Positions 8,019 through 16,425 of a stretch of DNA of 36,857 bases are shown here, one piece after another (positions within the stretch are counted from its first letter, which is position 1; every line of letters starts with the position of its first letter). Origin of the DNA: Planctomycetaceae bacterium (GTDB lineage Bacteria; Planctomycetota; Planctomycetia; Planctomycetales; Planctomycetaceae). Under the pieces are notes generated by a model that worked only from the letters and a program-made list of their open reading frames with translations, searched no databases and was not told the DNA's origin. A program made the translations under genes and the position numbers. The stretch spans positions 1 to 36,857 of the forward strand of contig CANHVD010000002.1 in NCBI GenBank assembly GCA_947463775.1, written 5' to 3'.

Positions 8019-8051
8019 GGATCGCAGAAACTGAATTTCGCAGCCCTCAGG
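8014..8051 (+). promoter_or_regulatory. Antiterminator (2:3) of the cimA attenuator
   Basis: CCTGAGG (8014-8020) is the exact reverse complement of CCTCAGG (8045-8051), which is most of the 5' arm of the terminator. The two hairpins are therefore mutually exclusive. The 8014-8020 arm contains the leader TGA stop codon, so a ribosome finishing the leader would mask it and release the terminator, while a ribosome stalled at upstream Ile codons would leave it free. A small inner stem (GAAA 8027-8030 with TTTC 8036-8039, extended by GC/GC) could stabilise the antiterminator. No energy calculation was done. Confidence 0.75.
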
Positions 8052-8070
8052 ACACCCTGAGGGTTTTTTT
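8044..8070 (+). terminator. Intrinsic terminator (3:4) of the cimA attenuator
   Basis: A perfect 8-bp stem (CCCTCAGG 8044-8051, CCTGAGGG 8056-8063) with a four-base ACAC loop is followed at once by seven T residues (8064-8070). This is a textbook rho-independent terminator on the plus strand. The upstream gene is on the minus strand and divergent, so the terminator has no transcript to end except the one entering cimA. That position makes it an attenuator. Confidence 0.9.
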
Positions 8071-8092
8071 ATTGGTACCGAAAGTTTTCGAC

Positions 8093-9673
8093 ATGTCCCG
8101 TATCCAGCTGTATGACACAACCTTGCGTGATGGTTCTCAGGGAGAAGGCGTTAATTTCTCGCTGCAGGACAAGCTGATGATTGCACAGCGGTTGGATTCA
8201 TTGGGATTCGACTACATCGAAGGCGGATACCCACTCTCCAATCCTAAAGACGAAGAATTCTTTCAGCGAATTGCTGACATGGACCTGAAACACGCCCGTG
8301 TTTCTGCCTTTGGGATGACTCGCCGAAAAGGCGTGGCGGCCGAAGACGACATCGGCATGCAGGCGCTGATTCGATCAATGGCTCCAGCGGTGACCATTGT
8401 TGGCAAGACATGGGATTTGCATGTTACGGAAGTCCTGCGAGTCTCGCTGGAAGAAAACATCGCGATGATCAGAGACTCCATTGGATATGTTGCATCGGAG
8501 GGAAGGGAAGCAATCTACGACGCGGAGCATTGCTTCGACGGCTGGAAGGCGAATCCTGACTACGCGTTGCAGACATTGCAGGCCGCAGCAGAAGCCGGAG
8601 CCAGTATGATTGTCATGTGCGACACCAACGGAGGAACGCTGCCGGAACAAATTGCGGAGTTCGTTTCAGCTCTGAAGGCCGCTGTGAAAGTGCCAATCGG
8701 AATTCATTGCCACAATGACTGTGAACTGGCCGTTGCGAATTCGTTGGCGGCCGTAAAGGCTGGGGCGATGCAGGTTCAGGGAACGATCAACGGAATTGGC
8801 GAACGCTGCGGGAACGTGGATCTTGTTTCCGTCGCCGCAAACTTGAATATCAAACTGGGTTATGAAGTTCTTGTCCCCGGTGGTATTCAGAGGCTTACAG
8901 AACTGTCTCGCTATGTGTACGAACTGGCGAACATGAATTTCCGTTCCGGGCAACCCTTTGTCGGCACAAGTGCCTTTGCCCACAAGGGAGGCATGCACGT
9001 CCATGCTGTCAATCGACTGGCCAGAAGTTACGAACACATTACTCCCGAAGCTGTGGGCAATGAACGTCGAATTCTGGTCAGTGAGTTATCCGGTCGATCG
9101 AACATCGTGGCCAAAACAACGAAGTTCAACATCAGTCAGGACAACGAACTGATGGCGCGGATTCTGAATGCCGTTCAGGATCTGGAGAACGAAGGATATC
9201 AGTTTGAGGCTGCTGAGGCGTCGTTTGATTTGCTGGTGATGAAACAGGCTGGCAGTTATCAGCCAGCGTTTCAGCTCGAACATTATCGAGTGCATGTTGA
9301 AAATCAGGCCCGCGACCCTATGACAGAAGCTGTGATCAAGCTGGCAATCGACTCAGCTCGACAACACGTTGTCGGCGAAGGCGATGGCCCGGTAAATGCT
9401 CTGGACAGTGCGTTGCGAAAGGCACTGACTCCAGCCTATCCGGGACTCGCGGAAATGGCTCTTGTCGACTACAAGGTGCGTGTGATTAACAGCTCCGAGG
9501 GAACGGCGGCCAAGGTTCGGGTTGTGATTGAAAGTCGTGATCGCAACAGTGTCTGGAGTACTGTTGGGGTCAGTGAAAACATCATCGAAGCCAGCTGGAT
9601 CGCTCTGGTGGACGCCGTCGAATACAAGATTCACATGGATCGTGGAGTCATCCGAAGCGGTGGCAACGCCTGA
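8093..9673 (+). CDS. cimA: (R)-citramalate synthase
   Basis: The enzyme condenses acetyl-CoA with pyruvate to (R)-citramalate, the first step of the threonine-independent route to 2-oxobutanoate and isoleucine. The 526 residues show the HMGL/LeuA-type TIM barrel with YDTTLRDG at 7-14, the metal-binding HCHND at about 205-209 and NGIGERCGN following. A C-terminal LeuA-type dimerisation/allosteric domain spans about 390-520. FGMTRRKG (about 74-81), VGKTWDLHV and FVGTSAFAHKGGMH are typical of CimA rather than LeuA or homocitrate synthase. ATG 8093 is the right start because YDTTLRDG then sits at the N-terminus as in the family; the frame is open back to 7790, but that extension would run through the leader and terminator. 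No strong ribosome-binding site precedes the ATG. Expression is probably controlled by the attenuator. Confidence 0.93.
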   Translation: MSRIQLYDTTLRDGSQGEGVNFSLQDKLMIAQRLDSLGFDYIEGGYPLSNPKDEEFFQRIADMDLKHARVSAFGMTRRKGVAAEDDIGMQALIRSMAPAVTIVGKTWDLHVTEVLRVSLEENIAMIRDSIGYVASEGREAIYDAEHCFDGWKANPDYALQTLQAAAEAGASMIVMCDTNGGTLPEQIAEFVSALKAAVKVPIGIHCHNDCELAVANSLAAVKAGAMQVQGTINGIGERCGNVDLVSVAANLNIKLGYEVLVPGGIQRLTELSRYVYELANMNFRSGQPFVGTSAFAHKGGMHVHAVNRLARSYEHITPEAVGNERRILVSELSGRSNIVAKTTKFNISQDNELMARILNAVQDLENEGYQFEAAEASFDLLVMKQAGSYQPAFQLEHYRVHVENQARDPMTEAVIKLAIDSARQHVVGEGDGPVNALDSALRKALTPAYPGLAEMALVDYKVRVINSSEGTAAKVRVVIESRDRNSVWSTVGVSENIIEASWIALVDAVEYKIHMDRGVIRSGGNA

Positions 9674-9754
9674 GATTTCCACGTCAGAATTCTGCCGAAG
9701 TGTCTGCAGACTTGTGTCATTGCTTCCGTTCTCTTCTGATTCCTGCGATGGGCC

Positions 9755-10717
9755 ATGACTGACTCAGATTCCTCCATATCGCCTGAGTTACTCTCCGTGC
9801 TGCGAAACCCGGCGGATGGTTCCGCCTTGGTTGTGGATGCAGACGGTGTTGGTATTAGATCGCAGGATGCGAAGGACCGCTGGCGAGTCATAGATGGGAT
9901 TCCAAGATTCGTCAGTGATCAGCATCTGGAGAGTTTCGGTCACCAGTGGACGACATTTGAAGTCGCGCATGATGATGAAGATCGCGCGACGTTTGAGGCG
10001 AAGACTGGTATCGACCTGAATCAGCTGCGTGGAATTCGAGTGCTTGATGCTGGATGTGGTGGTGGTCGTTACTCGAAGATCTGTGGTGAAAGTGGTGCTG
10101 TTGTTATCGGGGCCGATCATACTCGAGCCGTCGATAAGGCTCGTCAGCTTTGTGTGCATCTGACTGATGTGCATTTTGTTCAGGCAGATCTGAAGCAGCT
10201 TCCACTGGAAAAGGCCTCATTCGATTTTGTTTTCTCGATCGGCGTAATGCATCACGACGCCAACACACGGGCAGTGTTTGAGGCTGTCGCGAAGATGGTG
10301 AAGCCTGGAGGGCGATACTCGGTCTGGCTCTATCGCCGAAATCAATGGTGGCAGGAGCTGATCAATACTGGCCTGCGTGCTGTGACTTCACGCTTACCAG
10401 CGGCCGTGTTGATGCCGTTTTGCCATCTCGGGGCTATTCTGGGAAGCATTCCCTTGGTTAATCGGGCACTCAATAAGGTCGTTAATTTCAGTGCGCACCC
10501 GAGTTATGAAAACCGAGTGTGTGACACTTTTGACTGGTGGGCCCCCACGTTTCAATATCATCACACTGTGGATGAACTGAGAGGATGGTTCGCGGAAGCA
10601 GGATTTTCGCAGCTGAAAGAATTGCCCCCCGAAAAGTCGGGCCGGTTTTATCGCTGGGCTTATGAGAATAATCTACTGATCGGCAGTGGCGTCAATATCA
10701 CGGGAATTCGCCAATAA
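9755..10717 (+). CDS. Class I SAM-dependent methyltransferase with degenerate Trm112-like N-terminus
   Basis: This is a 320-residue protein. Residues about 12-53 (LRNPADGSALVV to VIDGIPRFV) resemble the small Trm112-like domain found before many bacterial methyltransferases, but the zinc-binding cysteines are absent. The Rossmann core follows, with the SAM-binding motif VLDAGCGGGRY near residues 95-105, an acidic residue after the second strand (VIGADHT), and FDFVFSIGVMHH at the fourth strand. The C-terminal third is hydrophobic in places (LPAAVLMPFCHLGAILGSI) and may bind a lipid or membrane. The substrate is unknown. It lies 81 bases after cimA on the same strand and could be co-transcribed. 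Confidence 0.8.
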   Translation: MTDSDSSISPELLSVLRNPADGSALVVDADGVGIRSQDAKDRWRVIDGIPRFVSDQHLESFGHQWTTFEVAHDDEDRATFEAKTGIDLNQLRGIRVLDAGCGGGRYSKICGESGAVVIGADHTRAVDKARQLCVHLTDVHFVQADLKQLPLEKASFDFVFSIGVMHHDANTRAVFEAVAKMVKPGGRYSVWLYRRNQWWQELINTGLRAVTSRLPAAVLMPFCHLGAILGSIPLVNRALNKVVNFSAHPSYENRVCDTFDWWAPTFQYHHTVDELRGWFAEAGFSQLKELPPEKSGRFYRWAYENNLLIGSGVNITGIRQ

Positions 10718-10876
10718 TTGCTTCATTGAGCAATGCAACTTAGACTTGCCATTCGCGGAAGTTCGATTTTCGAGTGATCCGCATCAACGAATCCTACGAT
10801 GGCGTCCTTCACTCAAGGTGCTGGACTCCGTTTTCTCAGAGAGCAACGCAGGTTTCTCTGCCTGTCAGAACAGACG

Positions 10877-12979
10877 ATGTCAGAAATAATACCTGAATTT
10901 ACCAATCGTGAACTTAGTTGGCTGGAATTCAATCAGCGAGTTCTTGATGAGGCATGTGATCCCTCTGTACCGCTGTTGGAACAATTGAGGTTTCTCGCGA
11001 TTACCGCCTCAAACCTTGACGAGTTCTTCATGGTCCGTGTCGGCAGCCTGCTGACTTCGATCAGAGCAGGTGAGACGGCTCCGGATCCTTCAGGGATGTC
11101 ACCGCTCGAACAGATCAATGCGATCAGCATTCGAACTCAGAAAATGGTGGCCGATCAGCATCAGGTTTACCTGCGGCAGATGGAGCCGCACTTGGCAGAG
11201 GCCGGAATTCGCCGTCGCCGTCCCAGCGAACTGAATGATCGTCAGGTCGACTTTGTTGACACGGTTTTTCAGGAACAGATTCAGGCGGTGCTTACACCGA
11301 TCGCCGTCCATGATCCGGCCAGGTTTCCGCTACTGTTCGGGCGTACTGTGAATGTGGCCGTGCAGTTGAAAGGGAAGTCGGAGGCTGAGCCATTTCGTTT
11401 TGCCGTGATTCCTTTCGGACGATTTGATCTGCGATACATCACGTTGCCTAGCGCGGGAGGCTATGAGTTTATCCTGACAGAAGATGCTATCACGTTGATG
11501 GCAGGACGGTTCTTTCCGGGTGAAGAAGTTGTTGCGACGGTTCCCTTTCGAGTCACTCGTAACGCCGATTTGACCGTCAGTGACGAAGATGGCGCTGATT
11601 TGCTGGCCGAGATGGAAGATGTCCTGGACTATCGCAAAGACAGCTTCTGTACTCGTGTTGAAATCTCCGACCAGGTGACCCGTCCGATTCTTGAGTTCCT
11701 GAAGGCACTGCTGCGTGTCGGTGAGCGAGATATCTATGTTGTGCCGGGGCCGGTTGGGCTGAGTGACCTGATGCAGCTTTCCAACGTTAGTGGATTTGAT
11801 CAGCATTTGTATCCTGCGTGGTCACCCTGTGATTCTCCGAAGATCGATCCTTCAGAATCGATTTTCGACACGATGAAGTCTCAGGACGTGATGTTGTTTC
11901 ATCCTTACGAGTCCTTTGAACCGGTATTGCGATTGCTGGCTGAAGCTGCCGAAGATCGTGACGTCGTTGCGATTAAGCAAACCCTCTACCGCACAAGCCG
12001 AAACAGCCCGATCGTCAAATCGTTGATGCGAGCGGCAGAGAATGGAAAGAACGTTACCGTCATCGTGGAGTTGAAAGCTCGTTTCGATGAAGCTCGCAAC
12101 ATCGAGTGGGCAAGGCAGCTTGAATACAGCGGAGTACAGGTCATTTACGGTGTGCGCGGTTTGAAGACGCATGCCAAAGCCTGCATTGTCGTGCGGCGGG
12201 AACCACAGGGATTTCAGCGATATTGTCACTTCGGCACCGGTAACTACAATGAGATCACCTCACGTTTTTATACGGACCTGAGCCTTCTTACCTGCAATCG
12301 CGATCTGGGAAATGATGCCATTTCCTGGTTCAATGCGGTAACCGGATCATCACAGATTCAGCAGTTCTCACAGATTGAATCCGCACCGATCGGGCTGCGT
12401 GAGAAGCTGCTGGAAATGATCAACGTAGAGAAAGAGCGAGCCCGCAATGGAGATAAGGGCCATATCATTTTGAAGCTGAATTCTCTGGCTGATCCAGTCA
12501 TGATCTCCGCGCTATATGAAGCATCGCAGGCTGGTGTGGAGATCGAACTGAGCATTCGTGGTGTGTGCTGTCTCAAGCCCGGAGTTCCTGGTATGAGCGA
12601 GAACATCCGCGTTACGAGCATCATCGATCGTTTTCTTGAGCATACACGAGTTATGTACTTCCACCACGGTGGCGACGAGCGGGTCTTTATTTCAAGTGCC
12701 GACTGGATGCCTCGTAATCTGGATCGCCGCGTTGAGTTGCTGGTTCCTGTGCTTGACGACAACTGCAAACGCAAAGCCATCAATATTCTGAAGACCTGCC
12801 TACGGGACAACATGAAGGCACGTACCCTGACCCGTGATGGCTCTTTCGAGCAGCCTACAGGTTCTCCCGTGAAGCCTTACCGCAGTCAGCTTGAATTTCA
12901 GCGGAGATCTCGCGAAGCCGCCGAAAATGCATTTGAGAGAAATCGTACTACGTTTGTACCGGTGGAACCGAATTCATAG
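10877..12979 (+). CDS. ppk1: Polyphosphate kinase 1
   Basis: This enzyme reversibly transfers the ATP gamma-phosphate to a growing inorganic polyphosphate chain. At 700 residues it is standard length for PPK1. The N-terminal domain opens with FTNRELSWLEFNQRVLDEA, typical of the family, and ITASNLDEFFMVRVG follows. The two catalytic phospholipase-D-like domains contain AIKQTLYR, ARFDEARNIEWARQLE, GLKTHAK with His432 (equivalent to the phosphohistidine of E. coli PPK) and CHFGTGNYNE with His451. A third conserved block is SSADWMPRNLDRRVELLVPV near the C-terminus. The frame is open to 10799, but the extra 26 residues have no family counterpart, so ATG 10877 is preferred. The last 32 bases overlap the convergent MddA-like gene. 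Confidence 0.95.
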   Translation: MSEIIPEFTNRELSWLEFNQRVLDEACDPSVPLLEQLRFLAITASNLDEFFMVRVGSLLTSIRAGETAPDPSGMSPLEQINAISIRTQKMVADQHQVYLRQMEPHLAEAGIRRRRPSELNDRQVDFVDTVFQEQIQAVLTPIAVHDPARFPLLFGRTVNVAVQLKGKSEAEPFRFAVIPFGRFDLRYITLPSAGGYEFILTEDAITLMAGRFFPGEEVVATVPFRVTRNADLTVSDEDGADLLAEMEDVLDYRKDSFCTRVEISDQVTRPILEFLKALLRVGERDIYVVPGPVGLSDLMQLSNVSGFDQHLYPAWSPCDSPKIDPSESIFDTMKSQDVMLFHPYESFEPVLRLLAEAAEDRDVVAIKQTLYRTSRNSPIVKSLMRAAENGKNVTVIVELKARFDEARNIEWARQLEYSGVQVIYGVRGLKTHAKACIVVRREPQGFQRYCHFGTGNYNEITSRFYTDLSLLTCNRDLGNDAISWFNAVTGSSQIQQFSQIESAPIGLREKLLEMINVEKERARNGDKGHIILKLNSLADPVMISALYEASQAGVEIELSIRGVCCLKPGVPGMSENIRVTSIIDRFLEHTRVMYFHHGGDERVFISSADWMPRNLDRRVELLVPVLDDNCKRKAINILKTCLRDNMKARTLTRDGSFEQPTGSPVKPYRSQLEFQRRSREAAENAFERNRTTFVPVEPNS

Positions 12980-13757
12980 CTGGCGCATGGAGTTTGGCAA
13001 GCGGGCCAAAGGGAACGAGCGGATAGCCTGAGACTTTTTGCATGTAACTCAAGTACGGTTCGCCAAGGTAAAATGATAAACGGCGATCTTTGAGCACACT
13101 TCCGATGGCTATGTAGACAGTCCAGATGCCGGTTAATACCGCATGGTCCAGTGTCATTGTCGGCGTAAACCAGATGAGTCCGAGGAAGCTCAGGTAGACA
13201 GGGTGTCTGAGATAGCGATAGGCGCCACGAGGAACGAAGTCGCGGCGAGGCATCTTCTTATGCTGGTACCAGTGCATCCATTGAGTCCAGCCGGTCTGGA
13301 AACCGAGCCCTGTCAGATGAATGCTGTAGAGCATGCTTGCCCACGAAAACAAAAAACAGCCCACAACAGCGTTTGCCGCCAAGCCATCCAGATCCCACAG
13401 AATGGTTGTAGTCCGTCGCCAGAAGGCAAACATCAATAATAGGCTGATGCACGTACAGACGCAGAAGAAGGCACCGTAGAACTCTGATGGAACCCAATGC
13501 TTCAATGCCGATCGAGTTCTCGGGTGCAGCAGCAGGCTGTGGGGAATGGCAAACTGCAATGCCAGCAGGCAGTCAATCAGAATCCATGAACCGGAAGATT
13601 GAGTCGCGCCATATCGCAGGAACGAAAACAATCCAACAACAGTGATTGCAAACAGCGCCTGAGTTCCAATGCCAAATGTAAATCCCGCGAGACGACGAAG
13701 AGAGAACTCTGAGGATGCCTGATGGGTACATTCAGAATTGAGCAACGAGGCAGACAT
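12948..13757 (-). CDS. Integral-membrane methyltransferase, MddA/isoprenylcysteine carboxyl methyltransferase-like
   Basis: About 269 residues with five or six hydrophobic helices. The C-terminal block has YRYLRHPVYLSFLGLIWFTP, then an LKDRRLSFYLGEPY segment and a final SGYPLVPF. The RHPxY plus acidic/arginine pattern marks the ICMT/PEMT/NnrU superfamily, whose members methylate small or lipidic substrates at the membrane. The order of motifs and the phrase FTPTMTLDHA are closest, from memory, to methanethiol S-methyltransferase (MddA). Given the type III polyketide genes nearby, a role in methylating the polyketide is also possible, since ICMT-like enzymes accompany such synthases in Bacillus. 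ATG 13757 is preferred over 13766 because AAGGA lies eight bases upstream. The 3' end overlaps ppk1. Confidence 0.72.
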   Translation of the reverse strand: MSASLLNSECTHQASSEFSLRRLAGFTFGIGTQALFAITVVGLFSFLRYGATQSSGSWILIDCLLALQFAIPHSLLLHPRTRSALKHWVPSEFYGAFFCVCTCISLLLMFAFWRRTTTILWDLDGLAANAVVGCFLFSWASMLYSIHLTGLGFQTGWTQWMHWYQHKKMPRRDFVPRGAYRYLRHPVYLSFLGLIWFTPTMTLDHAVLTGIWTVYIAIGSVLKDRRLSFYLGEPYLSYMQKVSGYPLVPFGPLAKLHAPAMNSVPPVQT

Positions 13758-13891
13758 TTCAGACATCCTTGTTCTGAAAATTCATATACATTGATACGGC
13801 CACCATGCTGACTCAAGTCGCTGGTGATTCAGTCGACAACGATACACATCCTTTGATTTCGTTGGAGACCGTTTGTTTCAATTTGACTGCG

Positions 13892-14725
13892 TCAGATCTT
13901 TTCCGCAATGAAGCAACCATACTTCATCGCCCCTGTGTTGTAGGCGTCAAGGAGGGTTTGGAAACGGTCGATAAAAATGACCTGACCTGGATCAATGATC
14001 GAAGCAATGCGACGTATCCCAAATCGATGGACTCGATCACGGCAGATTTCCCATGTTCTGGATACTCGAGTAGTCCAGTTATGCACACGAGTCATCTTCA
14101 GGCCTGCGGCTGTTAGCCAGTCACAATAGTCCTGTTCTGAGCCGAGCGAAGGGCAGAAAAATCCTTCGCAAACATCGTAGACAAGCTTTGTCTGTGAGTC
14201 GCTTAAAGGTGAATCACCGGCAAGCCATGCACAAATAGCAACTTTGCCTCCAGGGCGCAGCCAGGTCGCCATTTTTCGAAAAAAGGCAGGCTTGTCGAAC
14301 AGATGTTCCGTGCACTCGACACTCCACGCGACATCAAAGCTGCCGACCGGAAGTTCCACCTTTTCCGCGTCTTCACATAAAAAGGATGTTTTGCTTGAGG
14401 TTCCCGCGAGACGCGATGACCAGGTTGCGTAGCGTTTCTGGAAGGAACTGATCGTTACACCGGTGACTTCACACTTCAGGTGTTTGGCGAGGTGGATCGA
14501 TGAGCCTCCCATCCCGCAGCCGATATCGACTACTCTGTCTCCCTGGCGAATGTCGGCTTCTCGCGCGAGTTGTTCGGTCAATTGACGTGCCGCAACCTTG
14601 GGAGATTCATTGGCAGACCATAGTCCATGATGGATATGCTGCCCCCACAGAATTCTGTAGAAGATCGTGGAAATGTTGTAGTGTTGTCTGATGACGTTCT
14701 TCTGAACGTCCGGGCAAGAGATCAT
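13892..14725 (-). CDS. SAM-dependent methyltransferase (tocopherol/sterol methyltransferase-like)
   Basis: This is a 277-residue class I methyltransferase. HHGLW near residue 35, then VVDIGCGMGGSSIHLA around 65-80, VTGVTISSFQ, and WSVECTEHLFDKPAFFR are the arrangement seen in gamma-tocopherol, sterol and related C- or O-methyltransferases acting on amphipathic rings. Motif post-I and the LRPGGKVAICAWL strand are intact. It lies 54 bases after the YceI-like gene on the same strand, and the MddA-like gene follows after about 130 bases, so the three may form one operon. ATG 14725 is chosen; a TTG two codons upstream is the only alternative nearby. The substrate is unknown; an alkylated phenolic or quinone from the adjacent PKS operon is a reasonable guess. 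Confidence 0.8.
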   Translation of the reverse strand: MISCPDVQKNVIRQHYNISTIFYRILWGQHIHHGLWSANESPKVAARQLTEQLAREADIRQGDRVVDIGCGMGGSSIHLAKHLKCEVTGVTISSFQKRYATWSSRLAGTSSKTSFLCEDAEKVELPVGSFDVAWSVECTEHLFDKPAFFRKMATWLRPGGKVAICAWLAGDSPLSDSQTKLVYDVCEGFFCPSLGSEQDYCDWLTAAGLKMTRVHNWTTRVSRTWEICRDRVHRFGIRRIASIIDPGQVIFIDRFQTLLDAYNTGAMKYGCFIAEKI

Positions 14726-14779
14726 TCTCAAGTTACTCGCTGCAGGATTATGCTGTGTGTTTCTCGCCGGAGCAGGATG

Positions 14780-15496
14780 CTAAGGAGCATCGCCTGAAGC
14801 GATCCACAAATCGCCATGAATTATCAGCTGATCGGCTACACCGACTGCACCCAGTGCTTTTCGAAATGGCGTGATTCCGTACTGGGTTTGCAGGATCGCA
14901 AAACGCCCGTGGACGTGAGTCATGTTGTCCTTTTGCTCCGCTTCGGCTTCGAGTTTGATGGGCCGAGTCTTGCCTCGAAGCGTGAACTCACCAGTCAGCT
15001 CATACAAAGGAGCACCAGTTCGACTCTTCTTCTCCAGCAGCGTCGCCGATTTGATCGTAAACGTGGCAGTGGGAAACTGACTAACATTCAGGATCGATGT
15101 GTTCTTCATGTTGTCGTTGACCTGTCGACGAGTCGACGCATCAGTCGATCCGCTCAATCCGACGTAACGTCTGGCGGCATCGGTGTCAGCATCAAAGCTG
15201 TTCATGTCGAAGACCAATTCCCCGGCCTCTTCACCGGCACCGAGGGTTAGTGAGCCGCTCTTGAGTCGTCCTTCGACACCATGCGGATGCCCCAGGCCAG
15301 TCTTGTCGACGAAGATATAAACCCGACTTTTCTGGACACTGATCTGATGGGGCTCCAACTGCTCAGCTTCTACCGGCTTCGCTTGTTTCTGCAGCTTGCC
15401 GGGCTGCTGCGGCTCCGCAAGAGAAACAGAATGAACGAATACGGATGCGACGCCAAGAACCAAGCTCAGAACAAGAAAGCTGCCAGTCCGAACCAT
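14780..15496 (-). CDS. YceI-family periplasmic lipid-binding protein
   Basis: The 238-residue product has a signal peptide (MVRTGSFLVLSLVLG onward, ending near VSLA), a linker rich in Gln and Lys, then a YceI domain (about 55-235). Recognisable parts are VYIFVDKTGLGHPHGVEGRL, FDMNSFDAD, SQFPTATFTIKS, LTGEFTLRGKT and a C-terminal FGKA-like region (ITPFRKALGAVG). YceI proteins are lipocalin-like barrels that bind polyisoprenoids, quinones or other long amphipathic molecules. Carrying a polyketide lipid would fit its place beside the PKS operon, but that is inference. The start is ATG 15496 because a strong GGAGG lies eight bases upstream; the GTG at 15511 overlaps that site. It is divergent from the PKS operon. 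Confidence 0.88.
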   Translation of the reverse strand: MVRTGSFLVLSLVLGVASVFVHSVSLAEPQQPGKLQKQAKPVEAEQLEPHQISVQKSRVYIFVDKTGLGHPHGVEGRLKSGSLTLGAGEEAGELVFDMNSFDADTDAARRYVGLSGSTDASTRRQVNDNMKNTSILNVSQFPTATFTIKSATLLEKKSRTGAPLYELTGEFTLRGKTRPIKLEAEAEQKDNMTHVHGRFAILQTQYGITPFRKALGAVGVADQLIIHGDLWIASGDAP

Positions 15497-15657
15497 AGAC
15501 AAATCCTCCACTGAAAACGGTCACTCCACATGGAATCACCACGAGTAGCAATAACTTAAGCGGACTGTTGCTGTCGAGAGCGAATTACTACAATTGTCAT
15601 AGTCGGTGATGTCGAAAGCATGTTTTTTTCATTTTCTGCGATCTGCAGAACCTCTCT

Positions 15658-16425
15658 ATGTTGCTTGATCTGCGATCACGAAATCTCCAGTCTGAGTTAA
15701 TGGATGATCCGTCCCTCGACGGCGTCTCACATGAGCGGGCTTTGACTGGACTACGGCGGATTAACTGGTGGAGTCGGACTGATCTGGCAGTCTGGCGAGC
15801 CATTCGAAGGAGTCTCAAGGGCGTCAGTTATGACCGCCCTGTTTCCATTCTGGACATTGCCTCCGGCGGCGGAGATCTCGCCATTCGACTCTCTCGAAGA
15901 GCTGAACGGGCGGGGATCGCGGTAGATATTGAAGGCTGCGACATCAGTCCCACCGCCATCGGATTTGCCACGCGGCAGGCTTCGGCGGCGAATCGTGGAA
16001 ATGTCCGGTTCACACTTTGTAACGCGTTGCAGGAGCCGCTTCCGCAGGCCCAATATGATGTTGTGATGTGCAGCCTGTTTCTGCATCACCTGACGGCAGA
16101 AGATGCCGTGCTTTTGATGCAGAAAATGCAGGCCGCAGCTCGCTCGCTCGTATTGATCGATGATTTACAGCGTACCCGTCTGGGTTACTGCCTTGCCTGG
16201 CTGGGGTGTCGTCTCCTGACGCGTTGTCATGTTGTTCATGTTGATGGCCCCATGTCCGTCGAAGGTGCATTGACCGTCGCTGAAACGCAGAAGCTTGCAG
16301 AGCGAGCTGGCATTCGGAATGCGGTCTTCGAGACTCACTGGCCAGAACGATTCATTATGACCAGTCTTCAGAGTAAGTGCCTTGAGTCCCCAGTCAGTGC
16401 TGAGGCGACCTATGCACGGCAATGA
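15658..16425 (+). CDS. Methyltransferase of the type III PKS operon
   Basis: This 255-residue class I methyltransferase is the first gene of the plus-strand PKS operon. The N-terminal LRRINWWSRTDLAVWRAI precedes SAM motif ILDIASGGGDLA at 64-75, with EGCDISP as the acidic strand and VVMCSLFLHHLTAEDA following. Such enzymes commonly accompany bacterial type III PKS genes; in the Streptomyces srs system a methyltransferase and a flavoprotein tailor alkylresorcinol to methylated alkylquinone. A similar step is likely here. Its stop lies inside the start region of the oxidoreductase gene (14-base overlap). A later in-frame ATG at 15700 is possible but would shorten a well-formed N-terminus. Confidence 0.85.
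   Translation: MLLDLRSRNLQSELMDDPSLDGVSHERALTGLRRINWWSRTDLAVWRAIRRSLKGVSYDRPVSILDIASGGGDLAIRLSRRAERAGIAVDIEGCDISPTAIGFATRQASAANRGNVRFTLCNALQEPLPQAQYDVVMCSLFLHHLTAEDAVLLMQKMQAAARSLVLIDDLQRTRLGYCLAWLGCRLLTRCHVVHVDGPMSVEGALTVAETQKLAERAGIRNAVFETHWPERFIMTSLQSKCLESPVSAEATYARQ

Noticed and set aside
7790-8092. In-frame extension of the cimA reading frame by 101 codons
   Set aside because: It runs through the leader peptide and terminator in another frame and has no family counterpart; citramalate synthase motifs begin directly after ATG 8093.
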